The position numbers and the translations under genes are program-made. Shown here piece after piece: positions 31,642 through 39,360 of a stretch of 64,000 nucleotides of DNA. This stretch comes from Deinococcus alpinitundrae (GTDB lineage: Bacteria > Deinococcota > Deinococci > Deinococcales > Deinococcaceae). The stretch is taken from positions 124,001 to 188,000 of the forward strand of contig NZ_WXZL01000007.1 of the NCBI RefSeq assembly GCF_009982895.1. Direction: 5' to 3'. Numbering within the stretch: the first letter of the stretch is position 1; each line of letters opens with the position of its first letter. The notes beneath the pieces were generated by a model. The model ran no database searches, was not told the origin of the DNA, and saw only the letters and a list, made by a program, of their open reading frames with translations.

Positions 31642-33875
31642 ATCCCGACACCGCCCGCTTTTTGTCTTTTTTTCCAGGCCAGCAGACGTTCCAGACCTTC
31701 GCTGACCGCAAAGACGACCCGACCCTGGCGCGCATCGAGTACAGCACCGATGCCTTGGTGGGGCTGAACGAACGCGGTGCGGGCATCTTCCTGATGATCA
31801 ACGAAGGCGACGGGGCCGGGCGCAGCAACGACAACGTGACACGCATTCGGGCGTACTTCAGCGACTTCGACGGGGCTGAGCTGCCCAGCACCTGGCCGCT
31901 GGTCCCGTCGACCATCGTCGAGAGCAGCCCCGGCAAGTTCCACACCTACTGGCTGCTCTCGGAGTCGCCAGAGCTGAACAACGTCGAGTTCAACCGCCAG
32001 CAGGAAGCCATCGCCAAGGCTGTCGGCAGTCGACCCAACGACTGCAAGGGCCTGAGCCGCGTGATGCGGGTGCCGGGCTTCACCCACCACAAGAATGGCG
32101 CGGTACCGACTCGTCTGCTTTGCGCCCCTGGGCATCTCTACGCCCTCGCCGATATTGCCCGCGCCTTTTCCCTACCGGCTGCCCCAGCTGCCCCCAGCGT
32201 GGCGTACACGGCCCCGCGCAGCAGCACCGGGCGGCCAAGTCCGCAAAAGATCATGGAAGTGGTGCTCAGCCGCGCCGACATGCAGGAGGGACGCAACAAC
32301 ACCGCCTTCAAGCTGGCCTGTCAGGTCCGCGACAACGGCTATCCGCTGCATGAAGCCGAGAGCGTCATGCGCGAGTTCCAGAGCATCGTGGGCAGCAGCA
32401 CCGACCCGTTCACGCTGCAAGAAGCCATGCACGCGGCCCGCAGCGTCTACCGCCAGCCAGCGCGGCAACCCTGGGCCGAGCTGACCCAGCGCGACCGGCC
32501 CGGCATGCGCGTCGGCAAGTCCGCCGCCGTGATGGGCGAAGACGGCAAGCCGCTTCCTCCCGGCAAGCGCAAGGACGGCGCGCCCACACTGGTCGAGCTG
32601 CGCGACCACTTCCTGACCTGGTGCCTGGAGCAAGGCCACATCTACAAGTTCCATCAGGTGTGGCGCAGCTGGTGGCAGTACCGCGCCGGGGTCTACGAAG
32701 AAGTGATCGACGAGGTGATGCTCCAGCGCCTTGACCTGGTGCTGCAAGCGAAGGGACTGTCTGACCTCGGCAGCGCCCGCCTGAAAGACGTGCTCGACAA
32801 GGTGGCCCGTGAGGAACACATCGGGGCGCTCGACGTCGATCTGGGGCCGTACCACCTGAATGTCACCAATGGCCTGCTCGACCTCGCCAGCGGCACGCTG
32901 CACGAACACTCGCCCGAGTTCTTCTCGACGATCCAGAGTGCCGCCAGTTACCGGCCCGGCGTGGTGCCTTACGAGTGGCTCGACTTTCTTTTCGAAGCCA
33001 TTCCTGACGCGGCAGACCGGCGGCGCTTGCAGCAGTTCGCAGGCCTGTGCTTGACCGGCGACACCAGTCCGCAGCGTGCCCTGCTGCTGGTGGGCGAGGG
33101 CGGCACCGGCAAGTCAACCTTCACCCGCATCCTCTCAGCGGTGCTGGGCAGTCTGGCCACTGGCTCGGCGCTCGAGAACATCCGCGATGGTTCCTTTCTG
33201 GTGGGCACGCTGGTCGGGAAGCGCATGTGTGTGGTCAGCGAGTTGCAGCGCAACGTCGATTGGCTGCCGTTCAAGCGCATCACTGGCGAGGACAAGATCG
33301 CGGTGGACGTCAAGAACAAGACGCCGTACACCGTCAAGCTCGACACCAAGCTGATCATCCTCAGCAATACCATTCCGCTGCTGGGCGACGACGCCACCAA
33401 CACGTCGCTGATGCGCCGCTTCCTTCCGGTCGCCTTTAACGTCAAGCCGGCCACGCCTGACCCCCTCCTGGAGGCCCGCCTGACCGCGCCGGACGAGCTG
33501 GCCGGAGTGCTCAACTGGATGATCGACGGGCTGCGTAGCCTCCAAGCCGGTGCGATGCAGTTCCCGGGTGACGGCCTGAACGATCTGACCCGCGAGATCG
33601 TCGAAGAGAGCAACAAGGTCATCGAGTTCCTGCGCGAATCCTGCGCGCCCAGCGGCGAGATCAAGAGCGGCGAACTCTACGCCGCTTACGAAGAGTGGTG
33701 CTTCAAGACCCGCCACCGTCCGGTCAGTTCGACCCGCTTCCCGCGTGACCTGATCGCAGCGGCGAAGCACTTTGGGAAAGAGGTTAAACGGGTCCGCGAG
33801 AGAGCCGGAACCACTTTTAACGGCATTGTCCTGGCCAGTCATCCCTACGACTGGGAAAAAAAGGAAGCCAAGTGA
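31638..33875 (+). CDS. Phage primase-helicase, D5/P4 type
   Basis: 745 residues. The N-terminal prim-pol/RepB-like primase shows RAYFSDFDGAEL with the metal-binding acidic pair (about residue 74). A linker and D5_N domain follow. The C-terminal SF3 helicase has Walker A VGEGGTGKST (about 484), Walker B-like VVSELQRNVDW and sensor IILSNTIPLLGDD. It would prime and unwind phage DNA at the origin. The likely origin follows immediately (33,885-34,115). Confidence 0.88.
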   Translation: MNPDTARFLSFFPGQQTFQTFADRKDDPTLARIEYSTDALVGLNERGAGIFLMINEGDGAGRSNDNVTRIRAYFSDFDGAELPSTWPLVPSTIVESSPGKFHTYWLLSESPELNNVEFNRQQEAIAKAVGSRPNDCKGLSRVMRVPGFTHHKNGAVPTRLLCAPGHLYALADIARAFSLPAAPAAPSVAYTAPRSSTGRPSPQKIMEVVLSRADMQEGRNNTAFKLACQVRDNGYPLHEAESVMREFQSIVGSSTDPFTLQEAMHAARSVYRQPARQPWAELTQRDRPGMRVGKSAAVMGEDGKPLPPGKRKDGAPTLVELRDHFLTWCLEQGHIYKFHQVWRSWWQYRAGVYEEVIDEVMLQRLDLVLQAKGLSDLGSARLKDVLDKVAREEHIGALDVDLGPYHLNVTNGLLDLASGTLHEHSPEFFSTIQSAASYRPGVVPYEWLDFLFEAIPDAADRRRLQQFAGLCLTGDTSPQRALLLVGEGGTGKSTFTRILSAVLGSLATGSALENIRDGSFLVGTLVGKRMCVVSELQRNVDWLPFKRITGEDKIAVDVKNKTPYTVKLDTKLIILSNTIPLLGDDATNTSLMRRFLPVAFNVKPATPDPLLEARLTAPDELAGVLNWMIDGLRSLQAGAMQFPGDGLNDLTREIVEESNKVIEFLRESCAPSGEIKSGELYAAYEEWCFKTRHRPVSSTRFPRDLIAAAKHFGKEVKRVRERAGTTFNGIVLASHPYDWEKKEAK

Positions 33876-33884
33876 AAGACCGTG

Positions 33885-34115
33885 TTGCAGGTTGTGGCAG
33901 GTTCATTTCCAACCTGCCACAGAAAAACACCGTCCTACACATATCGGTTGCAGGTGTGGCAGGTGTGGCAGGTTATTTCTATACCTCGCATACACACGCG
34001 CACGCGCATGGAAGCAAGTCGAAAAAACCCTACATACCTGCAACACCTGCAACAGCGAGCGCCAGCACGGCGTTCAGCCTGTTGCAGGTTGCCTGCGAAC
34101 CTGCCACCAACCTGC
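33885..34115. repeat. Iteron cluster, candidate phage replication origin
   Basis: The hexamer GCAGGT or its complement occurs 11 times in 230 bases. Forward copies begin at 33887, 33897, 33950, 33959, 33968 and 34084; inverted copies at 33912, 34036, 34045, 34099 and 34110. Most are extended to TTGCAGGT or TGGCAGGT. Clustered copies are 9-11 bases apart, one helical turn. An AT-rich stretch (about 33973-33988) lies between clusters. It follows the primase-helicase gene directly. An 86-codon open frame (33872-34132) crosses it but encodes the repeat as low-complexity text, so I do not call it a gene. Confidence 0.65.
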
Positions 34116-34133
34116 AACAGGGAGGCCAATAAC

Positions 34134-34721
34134 ATGCCGATCACCCCACAAGTGGCCCGCACCACCAGAAAGATCAACCTCGCCGCGCTCGATCAGCAGC
34201 TCCAGGCGGAAGCCGGTGAAGCGCAGACCAACGTGGTCGACCCGGACGAACTGGCGTTCCTCAATTACGTCTTCGTCGCCGCCCACTGCGGCCTGTACTG
34301 GATCAACGGCGACCCCTACACCTACAAATTCCCCAAAGGTTACGAAGCCCAGCGCCTGCCCCGGCTCTGCGCCTACCTCAAGCGGCTGGAATCCCAGGAC
34401 GGGCTGGCGCTGTTCGCCGAGCGGGACAAGCAGGTGGACTTGCTGCGGACCCGTGCCTGGCCCGCCTACGCCGAGAGCTGCGCCAGCTACACCTACACCG
34501 GCACTGGCGGCACCCAGCTGGAGATGGGCTACGAGTGGTGCGGCATCGAAACGCTGACCACCGAGCAAGACGAAGACGCGAGGCCAGACACGCCGCCCAA
34601 CGCCCTGCCGGTCTTCCACCACCCGGCCAGCGAGGACTTCCACCTGAACGCCCTAGCCGTCGTCTACCTCAACCGGATGTTGAAGCTGCCACTGCTCGAC
34701 CTCGATGTCGCCCCGTTTTAA
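34134..34721 (+). CDS. Hypothetical phage protein, 195 residues
   Basis: ATG 34134 with GGAGG 8 bases upstream; longer starts would run through the iteron region. Mixed alpha/beta protein with aromatic-rich stretches (CGLYWINGDPYTYKFPKGYE, YTYTGTGGTQLEMGYEWCG). No family recognised. It follows the candidate origin and may belong to the replication operon. Confidence 0.65.
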   Translation: MPITPQVARTTRKINLAALDQQLQAEAGEAQTNVVDPDELAFLNYVFVAAHCGLYWINGDPYTYKFPKGYEAQRLPRLCAYLKRLESQDGLALFAERDKQVDLLRTRAWPAYAESCASYTYTGTGGTQLEMGYEWCGIETLTTEQDEDARPDTPPNALPVFHHPASEDFHLNALAVVYLNRMLKLPLLDLDVAPF

Positions 34722-34735
34722 GGAGGGCCTGATTT

Positions 34736-35008
34736 ATGAGTGAAATGACTTCTAATGACTCCCCACTTTCGGGAAATGACAGCCAGCCGAGCGCTATTGA
34801 AGTGCTGACGATGATGGCCGATCTCAAAGATGAGGTCACAAAGCACAGGTGGCAAGTCTGGCTTTACAGCCAAGGTCAGCTTGCGCCGCACCTCATTGCT
34901 GCAGGGCAGGAGCGCCGGGTGAGTCTTGAAGGCGCGCTCTACGCGCTCACGCCTGAATACCTCCGAGAACTGGCTGCCGCCCTTGCGCCAACAAAGGTGC
35001 AGCCATGA
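34736..35008 (+). CDS. Hypothetical phage protein, 90 residues
   Basis: ATG 34736 with a strong AGGAGGG site at 34721-34727 that overlaps the previous stop. N-terminus is polar (SNDSPLSGNDSQ), then a helical domain (EVLTMMADLKDEVTKHRWQV). No family recognised. A further start follows as ATGA (35005), opening about 40 plausible codons that run into the antisense of the cyclase gene; it may be a gene cut by insertion of that cargo. Confidence 0.6.
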   Translation: MSEMTSNDSPLSGNDSQPSAIEVLTMMADLKDEVTKHRWQVWLYSQGQLAPHLIAAGQERRVSLEGALYALTPEYLRELAAALAPTKVQP

Positions 35009-35130
35009 CTGCAATCAGAACGCCCAGAAAGCTCTGCCGAGGCTCTAGCTTCGAGCCTCTTGGTTACCGAGAGCTGAGTAAAGCGGCGCAGGGAGGTGAA
35101 TGGGACGGTCACATCGCACCCCCCTTCCAC

Positions 35131-36396
35131 TCAATGACGTTGCCGATAGCGCCCACGGGCAACCGATCTCCGTCCAGAGACATTGCTGATTTCGTCCACG
35201 GCAAGATCCACTGCTGGGCCATGAGCAGGCAACATCAACTTACGGGCCAATTTATTGCGGTACATCGCTTGATCGGCCCGGTTCAGCGCGTCATCCAGCG
35301 ACTCGAAGCGTTCCACGTCGGTATGACCGAAGCTGACCGAGAAGCCCAGAGCACCACTTACCCCCTGGCTCAAGATGCCCCCCAAAACGTTCAGTTGCCG
35401 TGTCATCTGGACCACCGGGCCGCTGAGCAGCAAGGTGAATTCGTCGCCGCCCAAGCGGCCGATCAGGTCCTTTGGCTGGGCAATTTCCTGAAGCAAGAGG
35501 ACCAGATCTTTCAAATGCTGATCGCCGACTTGATGACCCTGTTGATCATTGATCACCTTGAAGCCGTCAATGTCCATGACCACCAGCACCGAGGAGGTTC
35601 CGACCTCGGCCTGACTCCAACAGCCGAACGCTTCCCACAGGCCGCGGCGGTTCAAGACCGAGGTCAGTGGATCGTTGTATGCCAAGGCGGTCATCTTGTG
35701 ATGCAGTTGTTGAACTTCATGCTTTCGGCGGTCATCGTGCAAAATCCAGAATGCGAAGGTTCCACCAACCGAAAAGAGCAGAACAGAGAAGTACATCAGC
35801 AGATTGGGCACGTTCAGAGCGAAGACTGCTTCAGGATGCTTCCCGGAAGCAAGCATCAGCATCCTGGGCAAGCTCAGGACTTGAACCATGATCAGAACAG
35901 CGAAGTTGAACAGATAAGCACTGCGAAGGCCAGGGTGCGCGACGATGCGGCGGATGAACAACTGCACCAGCAACATGCTCTGCACAAGCAAGTAGCCTGT
36001 CACCAACAGATACCGGGCCGTAAGATTGTCGTAGACGGTCAAGGCGACCAGCATCAGCAACACCACCGCTGTGCTCACGAGTTGCCCCCACACCATCTTT
36101 TTGGTGGGCTGCTGACCACCGAAGCGCTGAAAAGCATCCACGAACAAGCCGGTTCCGATCATGACCAGGCCGTTTCCCAGCACGATGGACAACAACATGA
36201 TCTGCGGCGTTCGGACGACACCGACCAAGAGACCCAGGACCAAGGCGGCATGGCCCACCGACCAGCTGCGCCAGCCAGGGTACGAGGGCCGAAGCCAGGC
36301 GATGCCCAACGTAAAAAGAGAGATCAGGGACGTGATGATGCCCAGGGTCCCAGAAAGGAGTGTCATGTTGGGAATGTGGGTCAGAGCAGTCTCCAC
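35131..36396 (-). CDS. Membrane diguanylate cyclase (GGDEF)
   Basis: 421 residues. The N-terminal 230 contain about six hydrophobic helices (for example LGIITSLISLFTLGIAWL, VLLMLVALTVYD). A C-terminal GGDEF domain has the catalytic RLGGDEF and the family segments DPLTSVLNRRGLWE and MDIDGFKVIND. It should make cyclic di-GMP from two GTP at the membrane. No RxxD inhibitory site is evident before GGDEF. Opposite strand to the surrounding phage genes and flanked by non-coding gaps: a cargo gene. GTG 36396 has a GGAG site. Confidence 0.88.
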   Translation of the reverse strand: METALTHIPNMTLLSGTLGIITSLISLFTLGIAWLRPSYPGWRSWSVGHAALVLGLLVGVVRTPQIMLLSIVLGNGLVMIGTGLFVDAFQRFGGQQPTKKMVWGQLVSTAVVLLMLVALTVYDNLTARYLLVTGYLLVQSMLLVQLFIRRIVAHPGLRSAYLFNFAVLIMVQVLSLPRMLMLASGKHPEAVFALNVPNLLMYFSVLLFSVGGTFAFWILHDDRRKHEVQQLHHKMTALAYNDPLTSVLNRRGLWEAFGCWSQAEVGTSSVLVVMDIDGFKVINDQQGHQVGDQHLKDLVLLLQEIAQPKDLIGRLGGDEFTLLLSGPVVQMTRQLNVLGGILSQGVSGALGFSVSFGHTDVERFESLDDALNRADQAMYRNKLARKLMLPAHGPAVDLAVDEISNVSGRRSVARGRYRQRH

Positions 36397-36462
36397 AGCA
36401 GGTCTCCAGAGAAGGCGCAGAACGACCGCACCAGGTCTGGGCCGAGTAGAACACCTGAGAAG

Positions 36463-36485
36463 TTTCTAAAGTCTTACTTTAGGAA
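36463..36485. promoter_or_regulatory. Inverted repeat upstream of the cyclase gene
   Basis: TTTCTAAAG and CTTTAGGAA arms (one mismatch) around a 5-base centre, about 70 bases before the cyclase start. Candidate operator. Confidence 0.35.
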
Positions 36486-36595
36486 GTTCTTTTAATGTCT
36501 TTTTTTTGTCAACTTCGGCGCTTCCCCGTCATGGGCTTGAAGACGGATTCATGGTACGTGCTCGCCTTGGTTGCCAAAGACCCAGAGGCGCAGCC

Positions 36596-37132
36596 ATGAC
36601 CCGCCAAAAGATCGCCTCCGCGAGCGAGGCAGGGTGCTCAAGCGGAGGCAGAGGCGAGTCTACGCCTCTTGAGATCCGGCAGCAAAAAGCCTCCGTGAGC
36701 AGCGTCGCGTCGCGCTCAAACGGAGGCAGCGGTGAGTCTACACCCAAGAAGCGCGTAAATGGCAACCGAAAGGGCAAAGAGGGCGAGCGAGAATTCGCCC
36801 GCGCCCTCACCGACGCCGGGTTCCCCGCCACGCGCGGATAGCAGCACGCGGGCGGCTCAGACAGTCCGGACGTGCGCTGCCCCGCCCTGCCGTTCGTCCA
36901 CTGGGAAATCAAGATCTACCGCGAGTGCCAGATGACCCGTCCCGCTCAACTCAGGGACTGGGAGGCGCAGGCCAGACGCGACGCGGGGCCGGAGAAGCTG
37001 CCGGTGATCGCGCACCGGTGGCTGCGCTCCGACTGGTGGCTGCGTGTCTTGCCGACCAGCGGCCGCGCTCCGTACTGGCAGACGCTTGAAGAGTTCCTGG
37101 CTGACGTGACCGGCAGTGGGCGGCTCGAATGA
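36596..37132 (+). pseudogene. PD-(D/E)XK nuclease (resolvase-like) interrupted by TAG
   Basis: One frame from ATG 36596 (GAGG upstream) to TGA 37132, broken by TAG at 36839-36841. Before the stop: KGKEGEREFARALTDAGFPA. After it: QHAGGSDSPDV and FVHWEIKIYREC, which supply the Asp and E-x-K of a PD-(D/E)XK active site. Related phage nucleases read RxGQQxxGGxDSPDV here, so the TAG stands where a Gln is expected (CAG to TAG). The Ser/Gly-rich N-terminal part contains an imperfect 60-base direct repeat (36608-36671 and 36687-36750). Without readthrough the protein would lose its active site. Confidence 0.6.
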
Positions 37133-37362
37133 GCTACCGCTCCCGCAAACTCACCCGCGCCCTGATCGCCCAGGCGCAGCAGCCCCGCCCGGTGCCGGAG
37201 ATCGTGTTCAGCCCCAGCGTCGGCGCGCTGGTTCCTCGACTGCCGGCTGCGCTGCTGCCACCCGTGATTCACGTCGATCCCTGGCGCAACTTCACTGACA
37301 GCCTCTACCCGCTGCTGTTCGTGATCGGGCGGCAACTTGGAGAAGAAGTTCAAGGCAATTGA
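37129..37362 (+). CDS. Hypothetical phage protein, 77 residues
   Basis: ATG 37129 overlaps the nuclease stop as ATGA. Basic N-terminus (MSYRSRKLTRALIAQAQQ), Pro/Val-rich middle, C-terminal hydrophobic patch SLYPLLFVIGRQLGEE. No family recognised. Its 3' end overlaps the next, convergent gene by 13 bases. Confidence 0.5.
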   Translation: MSYRSRKLTRALIAQAQQPRPVPEIVFSPSVGALVPRLPAALLPPVIHVDPWRNFTDSLYPLLFVIGRQLGEEVQGN

Positions 37363-37571
37363 GGTTCTGATCTGATTTGGCGCAGTTTAAGGACAAAGGG
37401 ACCAAGGTGATCGATCTTTGCTTCTAGAACCACGTATGTTCCGGCTCTTCGGTCCAACGCGACTTGCTCACCTTCTTTCGGGGCCGCCTCGGATTTTTGC
37501 AGCCAGACAGTGATGTCTTCAAATGGGTTGTGGGAGATCTCCAACGTCTTCAGACGCCGCAAGGTAGCCAT
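37350..37571 (-). CDS. Hypothetical cargo protein, 73 residues, leaderless
   Basis: ATG 37571 is preceded by TAAGCT at 37577-37582 (5-base gap), the same arrangement as other reverse-strand genes in this region. Sequence LEISHNPFEDITVWLQKSEA then a beta-rich part (GTYVVLEAKIDHLGPFVLKL). No family recognised. Its base composition is less GC-rich than neighbouring phage genes. Confidence 0.55.
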   Translation of the reverse strand: MATLRRLKTLEISHNPFEDITVWLQKSEAAPKEGEQVALDRRAGTYVVLEAKIDHLGPFVLKLRQIRSEPQLP

Positions 37572-37684
37572 AGACAAGCTTAAACGACTTCTGCGGATGT
37601 CTAAGCTGGAATGTCTACTTTCACTTCGACCATGAAGTCGCGCAGCGAAACCCAAGCATGACCCTGACCCTGGAGGCCCACCTG

Positions 37685-37804
37685 ATGACACAACCCAAAC
37701 AGCGCCGTCGCTATGTGGCCAAGTCGCGCGGCATCAAACCACAGCCGCAGGGCCAGCTGGCGCGGCAACATGCCGAGGCCTGGTACCAAGCCCTCAACCG
37801 CTGA
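37685..37804 (+). CDS. Small basic protein, 39 residues
   Basis: ATG 37685 with GGAGG 8 bases upstream, stop TGA 37804. Very basic (MTQPKQRRRYVAKSRGIKP). Could bind nucleic acid; no family recognised. Confidence 0.45.
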   Translation: MTQPKQRRRYVAKSRGIKPQPQGQLARQHAEAWYQALNR

Positions 37805-37813
37805 GAAGTTCGG

Positions 37814-38224
37814 ATGGTGGTCAACCGGCTGCCCAAGATGAGTTATGCCCAGTACCGGCCCGGCTGGGAACCGGAAGGCACGATGGGCCAGGGCGGGCCG
37901 GAGAAGGCCACGGTGCTCCGAACGCCGATCGGCGAGGTGAGCGAAGTAGAGGTTGGGCGGTTGATCACCCGCATGGCCGAGAGTGGTGTGCGGGAAGCCC
38001 GCGCCGCTGGCCTGCTGCTCGAGCGCATCCGGAGCGGTAATGTTACGCCGCAGACGCTCCTCAGGGAGGACGGGCGCTGGCAACCCGATGCGCCACGTCA
38101 TGCAGCCTACGCGGTGGCGGTGCTCACTCTCGCAATTCAGGTATGCGACGAACGCGCTGAGCAGTTTCTGCCCTACTGCCGGCAGGTTATGGAGCGTCCC
38201 GGTGTTGAAATTACGGTGGAATAA
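37814..38224 (+). CDS. Hypothetical phage protein, 136 residues
   Basis: Starts at ATG 37814 (or ATG 37838). N-terminal part MSYAQYRPGWEPEGTMG, then helical segments VEVGRLITRMAESGVREARA and YAVAVLTLAIQVCDERAEQF. It may be a late-gene regulator by position, but no domain is recognised. Ends at a terminator. Confidence 0.55.
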   Translation: MVVNRLPKMSYAQYRPGWEPEGTMGQGGPEKATVLRTPIGEVSEVEVGRLITRMAESGVREARAAGLLLERIRSGNVTPQTLLREDGRWQPDAPRHAAYAVAVLTLAIQVCDERAEQFLPYCRQVMERPGVEITVE

Positions 38225-38264
38225 AGGTACTGTTTTGATAGAGTTCCACAAAAGTAAAAAATAC

Positions 38265-38297
38265 AAGCGCCGCCGAAAGGTTGGCGCTTCTTTTGTT
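38265..38297 (+). terminator. Rho-independent terminator
   Basis: Stem AAGCGCC / GGCGCTT, 11-base loop, then CTTTTGTTT. Closes the 37.1-38.2 kb plus-strand operon. Confidence 0.75.
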
Positions 38298-38362
38298 TAG
38301 GCAATCGTCCCACTTAGAGCGACTCGGTTCATCGAGTCGCCCAGCTGGAGCACCTTGTTCAC

Positions 38363-38554
38363 TTAGAGTCGATCGATGTAGGTTTTGCCTGCTCTCAAGT
38401 AAACCTGGGGATGCCCTACATCACCAGCGAAAAGCGTGGTATTGACCAACTGTCCATCGACGTAAATCTCGATCATCGAAAGCTCCGGTTCCTCTTCAGC
38501 CAACAGGTGGCTTTGGATTTCGATCAATCGATCCTTATACCGGGCAGTGTCCAT
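38363..38554 (-). CDS. Hypothetical cargo protein, 63 residues, leaderless
   Basis: I start at ATG 38554 because TAGGTT (38562-38567) lies 7 bases upstream; an ATG at 38560 is too close. Sequence MDTARYKDRLIEIQSHLLAE followed by a small beta domain (MIEIYVDGQLVNTTLF). No family recognised. Confidence 0.5.
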   Translation of the reverse strand: MDTARYKDRLIEIQSHLLAEEEPELSMIEIYVDGQLVNTTLFAGDVGHPQVYLRAGKTYIDRL

Positions 38555-38570
38555 CACCATGAACCTATTC

Positions 38571-38804
38571 TCAGAAAAACGACATACTGAATTCTGATTC
38601 TCTCGAAGGATTAAGGCTCAGCGAGACCTGCTCGCTCAGCCGCTCCCAATAGGCAGCAGCCGGAGCGACGGCGACGGTGAGGACTGAGTTGCCCGTGCGG
38701 GAATCCAGGCGGAACGGCAACGGCAGCGAGCGGTGATAGCGGGTGCCAAAGCCCGATCCGGTTCGAATCCGGATGTTCCCACCAAAGGTATCAGGCTTAG
38801 AGAC
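38571..38804 (-). pseudogene. Coding-like gene fragment without a start
   Basis: Directly after the TGA of the next gene upstream, the same reverse-strand frame stays open for 77 codons with strong GC3 codon use, reading FGTRYHRSLPLPFRLDSR and SVLTVAVAPAAAYWERLSEQ. It has no start codon or promoter of its own and ends at 38571. Probably the C-terminal remnant of a lost gene. Confidence 0.35.
38757..38784 (+). other. tRNA 3'-end-like sequence (T arm, acceptor 3' strand, CCA)
   Basis: TCCGG-TTCGAAT-CCGGA forms a perfect T arm, followed by TGTTCCC, A and CCA. Upstream, GGGAATC at 38699 pairs with most of the acceptor strand, but no D arm or anticodon arm can be folded. It may be a retained tRNA 3' end from an attachment site. 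Confidence 0.35.
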
Positions 38805-38999
38805 TCACCCTTTAAGCTTTTTGGCGAGAGCGATCGCTTTTTCCCTGCTGTCGACCCCTTGATCTTCAAGATCAAAAACGTACTTCCCGACGCCATTGAC
38901 CGAAACGAAGTATTGCTCCGCCGAGCTCATCCCCGCTCCTGATCCGTGCCAGTTAATTCGACTACTCCTGACGGTGTACACCTTCGCGTCTTTATCCAC
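38805..38999 (-). CDS. Small cassette protein, 64 residues, leaderless
   Basis: GTG 38999 with TAGGAT at 39004-39009 (4-base gap), divergent from the terS-like leader at 39028. Starts MDKDAKVYTVRSSRINWHG. An internal ATG 38930 has its own AGGAG site, giving a 41-residue form (MSSAEQYFVSVNGVGKYVFD). No family recognised. It forms the reverse half of a repeated cassette junction. Confidence 0.5.
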   Translation of the reverse strand: MDKDAKVYTVRSSRINWHGSGAGMSSAEQYFVSVNGVGKYVFDLEDQGVDSREKAIALAKKLKG

Positions 39000-39003
39000 T
39001 CCT

Positions 39004-39120
39004 CATCCTAAAGGAGGTGTTCGCACTCATGTTTGACAAGCCATCCAAGACCGCCGAGGAGCTGGGCGCGGCCCTACAGCTTTGCCACCGCAAGTTCGTC
39101 GAGACCTACTTCACCCGGTA
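39004..39120 (+). repeat. Cassette junction repeat, copy 1
   Basis: ATCCTA (reverse-strand -10), AGGAGGTG, then ATG 39028 and a 30-codon frame ending at 39120 (MFDKPSKTAEELGAAL ... HRKFVETYF). The same arrangement recurs at 40508, 42362 and 42792. The end resembles the first helix of small terminase subunits. Confidence 0.65.
39028..39120 (+). CDS. terS-like N-terminal leader peptide, copy 1 (30 residues)
   Basis: Strong SD AGGAGGTG 9 bases upstream. KTAEELGAAL and HRKFVETYF align with the start of small terminase subunits (compare QRQFVKYYV in the gene at 44584). Stops at TAA 39120. Either a truncated terS start or a functional mini-protein. Confidence 0.45.
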
Positions 39121-39318
39121 AATGATTTCTATTTCGATGTCCAGCGCCGCAAGGAGACGGGGCAGTAACGGACTGGGGTTGATCGGGTGCTCCTCGTTAA
39201 TGAGTCGCATCAGCATATTTTTGTGCGTTCCCATTCTGGCTGAAAGGTCATCAACATTGATTCCCTTCTTGTCAAGGGCGATTTCCACGGCGGCTTTGAA
39301 GCTGGATTCCTCGCTCAT
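39106..39318 (-). CDS. XRE/Cro-type DNA-binding protein, 70 residues
   Basis: A single helix-turn-helix domain: AAVEIALDKKGINVDDLSAR, MGTHKNMLMRLINEEHPINP. TAACCT at 39325-39330 gives a leaderless start at ATG 39318. A perfect 15-base palindrome lies directly upstream, a likely site for self-repression. It may be a phage regulator or an antitoxin-like protein; the divergent 45-residue frame at 39361 could be its partner. Confidence 0.7.
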   Translation of the reverse strand: MSEESSFKAAVEIALDKKGINVDDLSARMGTHKNMLMRLINEEHPINPSPLLPRLLAALDIEIEIIYRVK

Positions 39319-39331
39319 GGCCAGAGGTTAG

Positions 39332-39346
39332 TGCCCGTCACGGGCA
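39332..39346. promoter_or_regulatory. Perfect palindrome, candidate operator
   Basis: TGCCCGT-C-ACGGGCA, 2 bases upstream of the -10 box of the XRE gene and between two divergent starts. Good candidate for binding by that protein. Confidence 0.55.
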
Positions 39347-39360
39347 TTGATTGGAGTCCG

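Noticed and set aside
33885..34115. CRISPR array
   Set aside because: The repeated unit is only 6-8 bases, occurs in both orientations and has no constant-length spacers.
33872..34132. 86-codon frame through the iteron region
   Set aside because: Its text is the repeat itself (VAGVAGVAG, PATPATASAS); the GTG overlap with the primase stop is suggestive but the iteron explanation is simpler.
35005..36495. 496-codon plus-strand frame over the cyclase gene
   Set aside because: The GGDEF protein on the other strand is convincing; only the first 40 codons of this frame could be a real, truncated gene.
36608..36750. Direct repeat in the nuclease N-terminus as a mobile or recombination site
   Set aside because: Two imperfect 60-base copies encode Ser/Gly-rich linker; simple duplication explains it.
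38699..38784. A functional tRNA gene
   Set aside because: T arm and CCA are perfect, but no D arm or anticodon stem can be formed and the acceptor has a mismatch.
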